From Ghiorsea sp. (GTDB lineage Bacteria > Pseudomonadota > Zetaproteobacteria > Mariprofundales > Mariprofundaceae): DNA of 19,636 nucleotides. Below the pieces are notes generated by a model. The model worked only from the letters and a program-made list of their open reading frames with translations, did no database searches and was not told where the DNA came from. How positions within the stretch are numbered: position 1 is the first letter of the stretch; each line of letters opens with the position of its first letter. Positions 8,098-15,625 of the stretch are shown here, piece after piece. The stretch lies in contig JALUHL010000220.1 of NCBI GenBank assembly GCA_027053695.1, forward strand, positions 1 to 19,636, given 5' to 3'. A program made the translations under genes and the position numbers.

Positions 8098-8101
8098 TCA
8101 T

Positions 8102-8767
8102 TTAAATAACTCTAAATAATTGAGTGCAATGCTGACTGACCAAATGAATGGATTCTGGTCGCTGACCTTCTAGATGTGGCCCAGACCCTGAAATTAATTG
8201 CGGAGCTTCTCTGTTAGCCCCATAATTTAAAGGAATTTCTACTTGTCTTTCAATGCCAGAAAGGTTCTTCCCTAAAGCGCTAGCTAGTGTGACTAACCTA
8301 TCATCAGCATGATAACCTAACTTGTCTCTAAAGCTCATACCAAAAAATGCATAATGTTTTCTGTTTAAAATATCGAAGGTGTTTGCATTTAAAGTTTTTA
8401 AATCTTTACTATGTGGAGATTGAGAGTTTGCTCCGCTACCAGGCGTGGGTACCCAAGGCGCTGTTCCCAAATGTGGGGTATTGATGGCCACCAAAGCACT
8501 ACACGGAAACCCATCACCTACCATTTGGCGAGCAACCAATCCTCCCATGCTATACCCCACAAATATAACCTTGTTGAATGATTGTGTTTTCTGTAACTGT
8601 CTAGCTAAAGTTGTGGCACTATCCCTAAAGGAAGTGAGGTAAGTTTCGTACTCAACCAAATGAAACTTCCATTGATTAGAAAATGGTAATTGCCTCAAAT
8701 GATTATAAACTTCTAACATATCCTTGGCTTTTGAATTGTAGCCATGTATCACAATACAGTCTCTCAT
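8102..8767 (-). CDS. Lipase-like alpha/beta hydrolase
   Basis: A small (221-residue) alpha/beta hydrolase without signal peptide or membrane segment, so probably cytoplasmic. It shows the oxyanion-hole motif IVIHGYNS near the N-terminus, the nucleophile elbow GYSMGG with Ser73, and INTPHLGT, common in lipases of the triacylglycerol lipase/PGAP1-like group. The acid residue is probably in HADDRLVTLASAL and the catalytic His in GPHLEG or ESIHLV. The substrate could be an acylglycerol, phospholipid or other ester. The start at 8767 is chosen because GGAGAG at 8772-8777 lies 4 nt before this ATG; the TTG at 8779 would place that sequence inside the gene. It lies 21 bp downstream of the response regulator on the same strand and is probably the third gene of that operon. 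Confidence 0.85.
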   Translation of the reverse strand: MRDCIVIHGYNSKAKDMLEVYNHLRQLPFSNQWKFHLVEYETYLTSFRDSATTLARQLQKTQSFNKVIFVGYSMGGLVARQMVGDGFPCSALVAINTPHLGTAPWVPTPGSGANSQSPHSKDLKTLNANTFDILNRKHYAFFGMSFRDKLGYHADDRLVTLASALGKNLSGIERQVEIPLNYGANREAPQLISGSGPHLEGQRPESIHLVSQHCTQLFRVI

Positions 8768-8788
8768 GTTTCTCTCCAATGTTTATGG

Positions 8789-9433
8789 CTAAGTGATGCC
8801 CATGCGAACGGCTTCTAGGGTTGCTTCTGCGCGGGAGTTAACGCCTAGTTTGCGGTAAACATTGCGCACATGGTCAGATGCTGTGTGATAGCTGATGTCC
8901 ATCAAATCAGCACAAGCCTGAGTGCTCATACCTTTGGCGATATAAGTGAGCATCTCTTGCTCTCTAGCTGATAGCCCAGCTTCTTTCTTTGCATCATCTG
9001 TAGATGTTTGGCGGTGGAAATGGTGAAGCATTTGTTGAGCCACGGATGCTGAAATAGGCGGTTTACCCTCTAAAATGCCACTCAACATCTCAGCGATAGA
9101 TTCTTTGCTTTCATCTTTAAGCAAATAGCCATCTGCACCAGCTTGCAGGGCTGGAAACAAATGCTGCGTATCTGAAAAAATAGTTGCCACCACACAAGGG
9201 CATTGCGGTTGGTTGGCTTTCACTTGGGCGACAAGCTCTATGCCTGAGCCATCTGGTAAGTGCAGGTCTGCTATCACCAAATCGTAAGTGCTACCTTCTT
9301 CAAGTTGTTTTCCTTGTTGTAAAATACCAGCAATATCAATGTGAATCTTTTTGCCAAAAGCCATGTGTAAAGCATCGGTGAGCCAAGCTTGCGCATCGGG
9401 ATGATCTTCAAGCAGTAAAATATGATGAATCAT
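8789..9433 (-). CDS. NarL/LuxR-family response regulator
   Basis: A 214-residue two-component response regulator. The receiver domain (about 1-122) has the acidic pair Glu9-Asp10, the phosphoacceptor Asp56 in VIADLHLPDG, and the conserved Lys in GYLLKDE. The LuxR-type helix-turn-helix (about 148-212) has LSAREQEMLTYIAKGMSTQACADLMDIS and the recognition segment TASDHVRNVYRKLGVNSRAEA. When phosphorylated such proteins bind promoter DNA as dimers. Its ATG overlaps the stop of the kinase gene (ATGA), with a good ribosome-binding site (GAGGAG) inside the kinase 3' end, so the two are translationally coupled and form a cognate pair. Targets are not known; the operon's own promoter and the neighbouring envelope genes are natural candidates. 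Confidence 0.93.
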   Translation of the reverse strand: MIHHILLLEDHPDAQAWLTDALHMAFGKKIHIDIAGILQQGKQLEEGSTYDLVIADLHLPDGSGIELVAQVKANQPQCPCVVATIFSDTQHLFPALQAGADGYLLKDESKESIAEMLSGILEGKPPISASVAQQMLHHFHRQTSTDDAKKEAGLSAREQEMLTYIAKGMSTQACADLMDISYHTASDHVRNVYRKLGVNSRAEATLEAVRMGIT

Positions 9434-11277
9434 AAAAGTTTCTCCTCAGGAGTAGCCCAAATAACATGGCACCCCCCACGCTTACCTCTTCGCCAGCGAA
9501 TATTGCCACCAAGATTTTTAACCCTGTGCTGCATAATTTTTCGGCCACTGCCTTGCACTGACGCTTCTGAAAAAGGTTCACCAGTGTTGCCGACCGACAT
9601 AATCAACAAACCAAAGCGCATTTGAGCACGCACACAAATTCTTTTATCATCGCCATGTTTAATGGCGTTGCTTATGGCTTCACGCAATACATTTGCAATA
9701 TCTTGAGGCGGTTCAAAATCAGGAGCAATGCGCAGTTGATGCCATTCAAAAGGAATATGTTGCTCTGCGCAACGAGCTTGGCATTCTGTTAGCCAGCTTG
9801 TCATGCTGTTTGTTGGCTTGCCTGCTTCTGTGTCAGTGGGGCTTTGTTTTACAATTTCTCTTAAACCATCCATGGCTTGGCGAGCCAGCTTCTTCTGTTC
9901 ATCGGTTTCAGATTTATACACCAAAGATAAAAGTTTCGCGCCAAGGTCATCATGCAAATCGCCAAAAATGCGCGTGCGCTCTTTATCCACAGCTTTTACG
10001 GCCTCCAATTCTGCAATCATTTGATAGCTATCTTTTATTTTTAATTCTGCTGCCTGCACACGTTGTTCAAGGGTGGCATTGGCATGCTCTAAACCTGTGG
10101 AAGCGGCAACAAAGCGCTGGATAAGCACCACTGCAATAGCAATAAGCAGTAAAGGCATGGAATAATCCATGAGAAAGCGATTTTCTGCATCCAAGAAGCC
10201 TGCAATAATCAAATAATCGTGTATGCCCAGTGCTGCTACGAGGAAGAAACCCATGGAAAGGGTAAGCATGGTGCGCTCTTGATGCTTGAGATAATGAGAG
10301 ATAACCAAATACACAGTGTAGATAGCAACAAACAAGGTTAAGAAGTGCCATGTGTTGGCAAGTGGGAAGAAATAAGCATCAGGCACAATGAACAAGGCAA
10401 TGGTCAGCATAAACGATATCGCCCAAATGCCGCGTTCAATATGATTGTTTGATTTACCAATCACGCGCCTCACAAATAGCATGATGAACACAGGCATAAG
10501 GCTTAGGTTGGTGTGAATCAGCCATTCCCAAGTATGGGATGAACATGGGGGGTTATGAATCACCACATTCAACGAGCTGATTGCCCAAGTGAGCGAGGCA
10601 AAGGAAAAATAAAAATATTCGGGTAGGCGGCGAATAGACCATAAATACAACACGATAAAACCAAGGAAAAATGCAGCAGATAGCGCCATGACGTGAATGG
10701 TGTAGCTGGCAAAGTATTCAGATGCATACTTGTCATATATGGGCTCAATATCGCCCCAATAAACCTTACCCAACTGGGTCAAATCGTTAGGCAGGCTAGC
10801 TTTGAGACGAATATGCACTATGTTTTCACCTTGTTGAAGGTTGGCTACTGGCAAGTAAAACAAAACAGGGGTATGCCAAAAGCGAGACATGGGTTCATCA
10901 AAGCTACCGCTTGCACCAACAAGCTGATGGTTTAAATATACTGCTGCATTCATATTGATGAGCGGTAAAAATAAACTCAGGCTTTTTTGCGGTTTATCTT
11001 GAAGAGAAAAAGAAAAGGTGTACCACGCCGAAGTGCTGGGTGTCACAAAAGCATTGTGTGGTAAATCTACCTTTTGGCTAAGTTTAAACGCAGGTGGAAA
11101 CAGCCCCAAATCTTGAGCTATGCTATGTTCGACAGTGGTCACTTGATGAACAGCAGAACTTGAATCCTTATTCAAGCTTGATGCCCAAGCGGTATGGCTA
11201 GCGATATTGGAAACAGGCAGCAAAAGCCCTAACCATAAAACTGCATGGAAAAGGCGAAAAGCCACTTTTTTTAGCAT
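9430..11277 (-). CDS. 7TM (7TMR-DISM type) sensor histidine kinase
   Basis: Membrane sensor kinase of 615 residues, partner of the response regulator it overlaps. The N-terminus is a signal/anchor (LKKVAFRLFHAVLWLGLLLP), followed by a periplasmic domain of about 150 residues (SLSLFLPLINMNAAVYLNHQ, FWHTPVLFYLPVANLQQGEN) that reads like the jelly-roll 7TMR-DISMED2 fold, often a ligand-binding domain. Seven hydrophobic segments follow (about 195-395), then a coiled coil (LEHANATLEQRVQAAELKI). Next is a HisKA_3 dimerisation domain with phosphoacceptor His442 in GDLHDDLGAKL, then an ATPase domain with the N-box EAISNAIKHG (Asn537) and the G-box SVQGSGRKIMQ. This kinase type pairs with LuxR-type regulators, as here. 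The start is ATG 11277; GTG 11289 is an alternative, and neither has a clear ribosome-binding site. Confidence 0.92.
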   Translation of the reverse strand: MLKKVAFRLFHAVLWLGLLLPVSNIASHTAWASSLNKDSSSAVHQVTTVEHSIAQDLGLFPPAFKLSQKVDLPHNAFVTPSTSAWYTFSFSLQDKPQKSLSLFLPLINMNAAVYLNHQLVGASGSFDEPMSRFWHTPVLFYLPVANLQQGENIVHIRLKASLPNDLTQLGKVYWGDIEPIYDKYASEYFASYTIHVMALSAAFFLGFIVLYLWSIRRLPEYFYFSFASLTWAISSLNVVIHNPPCSSHTWEWLIHTNLSLMPVFIMLFVRRVIGKSNNHIERGIWAISFMLTIALFIVPDAYFFPLANTWHFLTLFVAIYTVYLVISHYLKHQERTMLTLSMGFFLVAALGIHDYLIIAGFLDAENRFLMDYSMPLLLIAIAVVLIQRFVAASTGLEHANATLEQRVQAAELKIKDSYQMIAELEAVKAVDKERTRIFGDLHDDLGAKLLSLVYKSETDEQKKLARQAMDGLREIVKQSPTDTEAGKPTNSMTSWLTECQARCAEQHIPFEWHQLRIAPDFEPPQDIANVLREAISNAIKHGDDKRICVRAQMRFGLLIMSVGNTGEPFSEASVQGSGRKIMQHRVKNLGGNIRWRRGKRGGCHVIWATPEEKLL

Positions 11278-11285
11278 GTGAATAT

Positions 11286-11337
11286 ACACATCAAAATCAA
11301 CATAAGTTGAAACACTAGTATTTTAAGGGTGATGTGT
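11286..11337. repeat. 8-bp inverted repeat flanking the candidate operator
   Basis: ACACATCA at 11286-11293 and its exact complement TGATGTGT at 11330-11337, 44 bp apart (about four helical turns), bracket the palindrome in the kinase/rep divergent region. It could support paired regulator binding. Confidence 0.35.
11297..11310. promoter_or_regulatory. Candidate operator: 14-bp palindrome TCAAC-ATAA-GTTGA
   Basis: A perfect 5-bp inverted repeat with a 4-nt centre, 20 nt upstream of the kinase ATG in the 117-bp region between the kinase operon and rep. The geometry suits a dimeric LuxR-type regulator, so self-regulation of the two-component operon is plausible. It is unproven and could be chance. 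Confidence 0.3.
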
Positions 11338-11394
11338 TAATCCCATGAATGAGGGGGGTGTATTTAATTGTATTACAAGTGGTGAAAAAAATAG

Positions 11395-13389
11395 ATGCAC
11401 GCTAGCTTGCCGCTCATGCAAGATATTTCAGCACATCAGCTTAATCCAGAGCAATACCGAGCCGTACATTATCGTGGTGGGCCATTGCTGGTGCTTGCCG
11501 GTGCCGGTTCTGGTAAAACACGGGTGATTACCGAGCGCATTGGCGCGTTGGTGGAACGCGATGTGCCTGAAAATGCGATTACAGCCGTAACATTCACCAA
11601 TAAAGCTGCGCGTGAAATGCGTGAGCGCCTTGAAAAGCGGTTGGGTGAAGACAAGGTTAAACGCTTACGCATTTGCACATTTCATGCGCTAGGCTTAATG
11701 ATGATTCGAGAGCATGCCAAGCTGGTTGGGCGTAGGGCGCGTATGTCTATTTTTGCCGTGCCAGAACAAAAGTCTGCCATGCGTTCGGTACTGGCTGATT
11801 TGAAGTTGCCTACCGATGGCGATCAAGTGGACAGGGTGTTGCAGAAAGTTTCCATGCTCAAAAATGGGATGAGTGAGGCGCAAGATAATGCCATCACCGT
11901 GATTGCAGATAAATACGATACACTGTTGCAGAAAATGAATGCTGTGGATTTTGATGATTGTATTGTGTTGCCGTTGCGCATTTTAACTGAAGATGCTGAA
12001 GCCAGAGCTTTATGGCAAAGCAGATGTAGGCATTTTTTGGTGGATGAATATCAAGATTCCAGTCGTATGCAGTATGATTTTGTGCGCCTTTTAGCGCCCG
12101 CAGAAGCCAATCTCACGGTGGTGGGTGATGATGACCAATCCATCTATGGTTGGCGTGGAGCTGAAATTAAAAACCTATTTCAACTGGAGCGAGACTACCC
12201 TTCATTGGAAGTGATTAAGCTGGAAGAAAATTATCGTTCGACAGGATCTATTCTCCAAGGCTCAAACAGCTTGATTGCCAACAATTCAGAAAGGTTGGGA
12301 AAAACATTGCGTTCCAACTTGGGTATAGGTAAAAAAATTCGAGTTTGGCAGGCGGAAACAGCAGAAGAAGAAGCAGAACGCGTGACCGCAGAGATAAGAG
12401 CGCAGCATGCGGCAAACAAGTTGCATTGGGATGATTTTTGCGTGTTGTATCGCGCATCATTTCGCGCGCGAGCATTTGAAATGGCGATGCGGGAAGCGAA
12501 TGTACCCTATCATGTCAGTGGTGGCATGTCGTTTTTTGATAGGGCAGAAATCCAAGATTTATTGGCGTATTTAAAGTTGATTGGCAACTTCTCTGATGAC
12601 TTGGCGTTGATGCGCGCCATATCGAGGCCAAGGCGCGGCATTGGCAGCAAAGCCTTGGAAGTATTGGGGCAATTTGCGCATGAAAAAGGTTCCTCATTGT
12701 TGGAAGCCGCTTTGGAAGATGATTTCACCCACCCTAAGGCGCATGTGTTAAGGGGCTTTGCAGCCATGCTTGTGGATATTGAGCATGTATTTTTGCATGG
12801 TGAAGCTGATGATGCTTTTGATATGTTGCTCGAACAATCAGGTTTAGAAGATGCCATCCGCACTGAAGCCGAGGATGAAGATGAAATTGAAAGGCGTATG
12901 GGTAATATCATGAGCTTGCGCCGCTGGTGGTTAAGCCATAGCGAAAGAGGGGGTGATTTGTCATCTTTTTTGCAACATATTTATTTGGCAGCTGATGAGC
13001 AAGATGAAGACCCCGAAGGACAAGTGCGCTTGATGACAGTGCATGCAGCCAAAGGGCTAGAATTTTCACATGTGTTTGTAGTGGGTATGGAAGCGGGCAC
13101 ATTTCCGCATAAAACAGCCTTGGAAGAAAATCGCTTGGAAGAAGAGCGGCGGTTGATGTATGTGGCGATGACCCGAGCGCGCCATCGTTTGACCTTGAGC
13201 TATGCCAAAGCACAAAAGAAATTTGGGCAGGTCGAAAAAATGGGACCTTCGCCTTTTCTCAAAGAAATTGATGAAGATGTGCTCAACTGGGTGGATGAAG
13301 ATTCTGGCTCGGAAGAAGACAGGGCAGAAAGTAAAGCTGAAGTCGACGCGCATATGGCAGCGATGCGTGAAATACTGGGGTTAGATTGA
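11395..13389 (+). CDS. rep: Rep, superfamily 1 ATP-dependent DNA helicase
   Basis: A 3'-5' DNA helicase that helps replication forks pass protein obstacles and restart. The 664-residue product carries all SF1A motifs in order: Q-motif LNPEQYRAV, Walker A GAGSGKT (Lys41), Ia TFTNKAAREM, II VDEYQDSS (Asp217-Glu218), III VVGDDDQSIYGWRGAE, IV LEENYRST, V VRLMTVHAAKGLEFSHVFVVG, VI EERRLMYVAMTRAR. Length, the segment LIANNSERLGKTLRSNLG and ISRPRRGIGSKALEVLGQFA fit Rep better than UvrD/PcrA. The C-terminus is acidic. The start is ATG 11395; ATG 11416 is an alternative that fits the family N-terminus equally well. Upstream is a G6 run and weak ribosome-binding sequence (GGTGA). It stands between two signalling loci with no other replication gene nearby. 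Confidence 0.93.
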   Translation: MHASLPLMQDISAHQLNPEQYRAVHYRGGPLLVLAGAGSGKTRVITERIGALVERDVPENAITAVTFTNKAAREMRERLEKRLGEDKVKRLRICTFHALGLMMIREHAKLVGRRARMSIFAVPEQKSAMRSVLADLKLPTDGDQVDRVLQKVSMLKNGMSEAQDNAITVIADKYDTLLQKMNAVDFDDCIVLPLRILTEDAEARALWQSRCRHFLVDEYQDSSRMQYDFVRLLAPAEANLTVVGDDDQSIYGWRGAEIKNLFQLERDYPSLEVIKLEENYRSTGSILQGSNSLIANNSERLGKTLRSNLGIGKKIRVWQAETAEEEAERVTAEIRAQHAANKLHWDDFCVLYRASFRARAFEMAMREANVPYHVSGGMSFFDRAEIQDLLAYLKLIGNFSDDLALMRAISRPRRGIGSKALEVLGQFAHEKGSSLLEAALEDDFTHPKAHVLRGFAAMLVDIEHVFLHGEADDAFDMLLEQSGLEDAIRTEAEDEDEIERRMGNIMSLRRWWLSHSERGGDLSSFLQHIYLAADEQDEDPEGQVRLMTVHAAKGLEFSHVFVVGMEAGTFPHKTALEENRLEEERRLMYVAMTRARHRLTLSYAKAQKKFGQVEKMGPSPFLKEIDEDVLNWVDEDSGSEEDRAESKAEVDAHMAAMREILGLD

Positions 13390-13457
13390 TTGTTTATGAT
13401 AAGTGTGGCATGGTTTTTCGTTCTGATTAGGTGCGAGTTGGGCATCTGAGATAGGCC

Positions 13458-13464
13458 GGGGGGG
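13458..13464. repeat. G7 homopolymer at the ribosome-binding position of the hybrid kinase
   Basis: Seven consecutive G lie 4 nt before the ATG at 13469, where a Shine-Dalgarno sequence would be. No other purine-rich site is close, so this tract is the likely ribosome contact and its length could affect initiation. Confidence 0.85.
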
Positions 13465-13468
13465 CGTT

Positions 13469-15610
13469 ATGAAAGAAGGGAGCGTAATTCAAGAGCTTGA
13501 AAGCGATATGGATATTGAGGGAACAAAATGGGAATATATCCGACATCAAAAGTCGAAGTTTTTCCTCTCTTTATTTGTCGTTATTGTAGGTGTATTCAGT
13601 ATTTTAAATTTCAAGGCAGGGCACATTGTGGTTGCTTATACAGAAGCACTATTAAGCATCACAGGCCTCATTTCCTTAACATTCAACACGAAAATACGAG
13701 GGCGGTTGTTGACCCATATTTGTGTCGCCCACATTTCAATACTCACCTTTGTTTTTATGTTTTTTCCAGCCGTTGGAGACGTTGCGTACATATGGGTGAT
13801 TGGTCTACCATACTTCACCAGTTATTTGGTGGGTTGCAGGAATGCCGTGCTATGGGGGGGTATCTTTGCAATAGTATGTGTTGCTACAGGCATTATGTTT
13901 AAACAGCAAGGTTTGGAAGTCTACTGGGGTTGGGGAAAAGCACCCTATATCGCTTTGGCATATCTTGTGATGATTATATTTGCGTCTTATTTTTCTTTGT
14001 ATGTTGAGCGATACATCATGGAATTAAAAAATATGAGGCTGAAAAATTTAGATGGCATACTCGCATTAAAGGAAAGCGAGGATAGGTATCTAACGCTTTT
14101 AAATCATTCCTTAAATGCTGTGGGCGTGTTTAGAGATGAAAAATGGGTGTATATGAATCCTTCCTGTTTAAAACTTATCGGCGAAGAAAAATTGGATGAT
14201 ATTATTGGGGTTTCGATTCTTGAATACGTGCACCCAAACTATAAAGCTATGGTTTTAGAGCGCGTAAACCTCATGGTGAAAACAAAAGAAAAACTACCAA
14301 AAGTGGAGCAGAAGTATGCTCGCAAAGATGGTTCGGTTATTCCTGTTGAGGTTCAGTCGCATCCTATTTCCTTCGATGGAAAAGAATCGTATATGATTAC
14401 AATTCGTGATTTATCAGAGCATAAACAACATGAAGAGCAGCGGCAAAATTTAGAAAGGCAGCGAGAACATGGGCAGAGATTAGAATCTTTGGGTGTGTTG
14501 GCGGGCGGCATCGCCCATGATTTTAATAACCTGCTTACAGGAATTTCTGGGAATGCAGAGCTGCTTAGAGATGAGGTGAAAGACGTAGCAAGTGCTGAAG
14601 AATATCTTGCGAGTATTGATGAAGGCTGTGAGCACGCTGCTGATTTGTGCCAGCAAATGTTGGCGTATGCAGGTAAAGGAAAATATACATCTGAGATTGT
14701 TGACCTTTTCGAATTGGTGCGCTCCATGAGCACATTGGTTTTGGCATCAGTGCCCAGTTATATCAAGGTTAATATCAAAGTTGCCAAGAAAGTACCTTTG
14801 ATTGAAGGTGATGTGTCTCAGATTAAACAAATTATACTTAATCTTATCATCAATGCGGCTGATGCCATTGGAAAATCAACAGGCGAAATTAAAATCACGA
14901 TAGGTGTATTTCATCGGCATGAAAAATTTGAAGGCTTAACATATAGTAGCGGCGATTTGTCTCAAGGCGACTACGTAGTGTTAGAAATCAAAGATACAGG
15001 TTGTGGTATGGATTCAGGAGTGATGAAACAAATCTTCGACCCTTTTTACACAACAAAAGAGCAGGGTAATGGTCTGGGTCTGGCTGCAGTATTAGGTATT
15101 GTGCGTTCTCATAATGGAGCGCTCATGGTTAAAAGCGATGAGGGTGAAGGAACAGTGTTTAGAGTTGCTTTCCCAGCCTGTGAGCAAGAAAGTGCTTCTA
15201 GAATTGTAGAAACAGGAGAGTTGAGGGACGGGACTGGTCACGGCACGGTTCTCATCGTTGATGATGAAGAAAGTGTACTCAAAATTGCAGAAAGGTTTGT
15301 ATCCAAATTAGATTTTGATGTGCTAACGGCGAAGAATGGGCATGAAGGTGTAAATGTGTTTCAGGAGCATCATGCCAATATTAAAGCAGTGCTTGTTGAT
15401 ATGACTATGCCCATTATGGGTGGCATTGATGCCATGATAGAAATGAGGAAAATTAACCCTGATGTGCCAATAGTGATTGTATCTGGATATAGCGAGATTG
15501 AAACAGGGCAATTGGATGGAGTAGACCAGCCAGATGATTTTATTCGCAAACCTTTTAAGGCGAAAGATTTGAGGAAGGTTCTTTTTAAATTGGTTAAAGT
15601 AGAAGGGTAA
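13469..15610 (+). CDS. Membrane-bound PAS hybrid sensor histidine kinase with C-terminal receiver domain
   Basis: A 713-residue hybrid kinase. About six hydrophobic segments occupy residues 30-180 (first FFLSLFVVIVGVFSIL). A PAS domain covers about 206-325 (SEDRYLTLLNHSLNAVGVF, YARKDGSVIPVEVQ, YMITIRDLSEHKQ). A coiled coil then leads to HisKA with phosphoacceptor His350 in GGIAHDFNNLLTGISG. The HATPase domain has the N-box LNLIINAADAIG (Asn462), DTGCGMD and GNGLGLAAVLGIV. The C-terminal receiver (about 592-713) has VLIVDDEES and the phosphoacceptor Asp644 in VLVDMTMPIMGG. No separate response regulator or phosphotransfer protein is adjacent, so the output is unknown. It starts 79 bp after rep and ends 15 bp before the phosphohexomutase ATG. 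It contains a G7 tract at codons 129-131 and another G7 before its start. ATG 13508 is an alternative start. Confidence 0.9.
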   Translation: MKEGSVIQELESDMDIEGTKWEYIRHQKSKFFLSLFVVIVGVFSILNFKAGHIVVAYTEALLSITGLISLTFNTKIRGRLLTHICVAHISILTFVFMFFPAVGDVAYIWVIGLPYFTSYLVGCRNAVLWGGIFAIVCVATGIMFKQQGLEVYWGWGKAPYIALAYLVMIIFASYFSLYVERYIMELKNMRLKNLDGILALKESEDRYLTLLNHSLNAVGVFRDEKWVYMNPSCLKLIGEEKLDDIIGVSILEYVHPNYKAMVLERVNLMVKTKEKLPKVEQKYARKDGSVIPVEVQSHPISFDGKESYMITIRDLSEHKQHEEQRQNLERQREHGQRLESLGVLAGGIAHDFNNLLTGISGNAELLRDEVKDVASAEEYLASIDEGCEHAADLCQQMLAYAGKGKYTSEIVDLFELVRSMSTLVLASVPSYIKVNIKVAKKVPLIEGDVSQIKQIILNLIINAADAIGKSTGEIKITIGVFHRHEKFEGLTYSSGDLSQGDYVVLEIKDTGCGMDSGVMKQIFDPFYTTKEQGNGLGLAAVLGIVRSHNGALMVKSDEGEGTVFRVAFPACEQESASRIVETGELRDGTGHGTVLIVDDEESVLKIAERFVSKLDFDVLTAKNGHEGVNVFQEHHANIKAVLVDMTMPIMGGIDAMIEMRKINPDVPIVIVSGYSEIETGQLDGVDQPDDFIRKPFKAKDLRKVLFKLVKVEG
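13854..13860. repeat. G7 homopolymer inside the hybrid kinase coding region
   Basis: Seven consecutive G in the codons for Trp129-Gly130-Gly131, inside the membrane region. Loss of one G brings a TAG stop after four further codons; gain of one G brings a TAA stop about 14 codons on. Either change would remove the PAS, kinase and receiver domains. Confidence 0.85.
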
Positions 15611-15625
15611 GAGTGAGTTGTGCTG

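Noticed and set aside
12510..12911. Minus-strand open frame of 133 codons inside rep
   Set aside because: Ser/Lys-rich antisense shadow of the helicase; no independent signals.
13390..13468. Terminator between rep and the hybrid kinase
   Set aside because: No stem-loop with a T tract is present; rep and the kinase may be read through, or the promoter is not recognisable.
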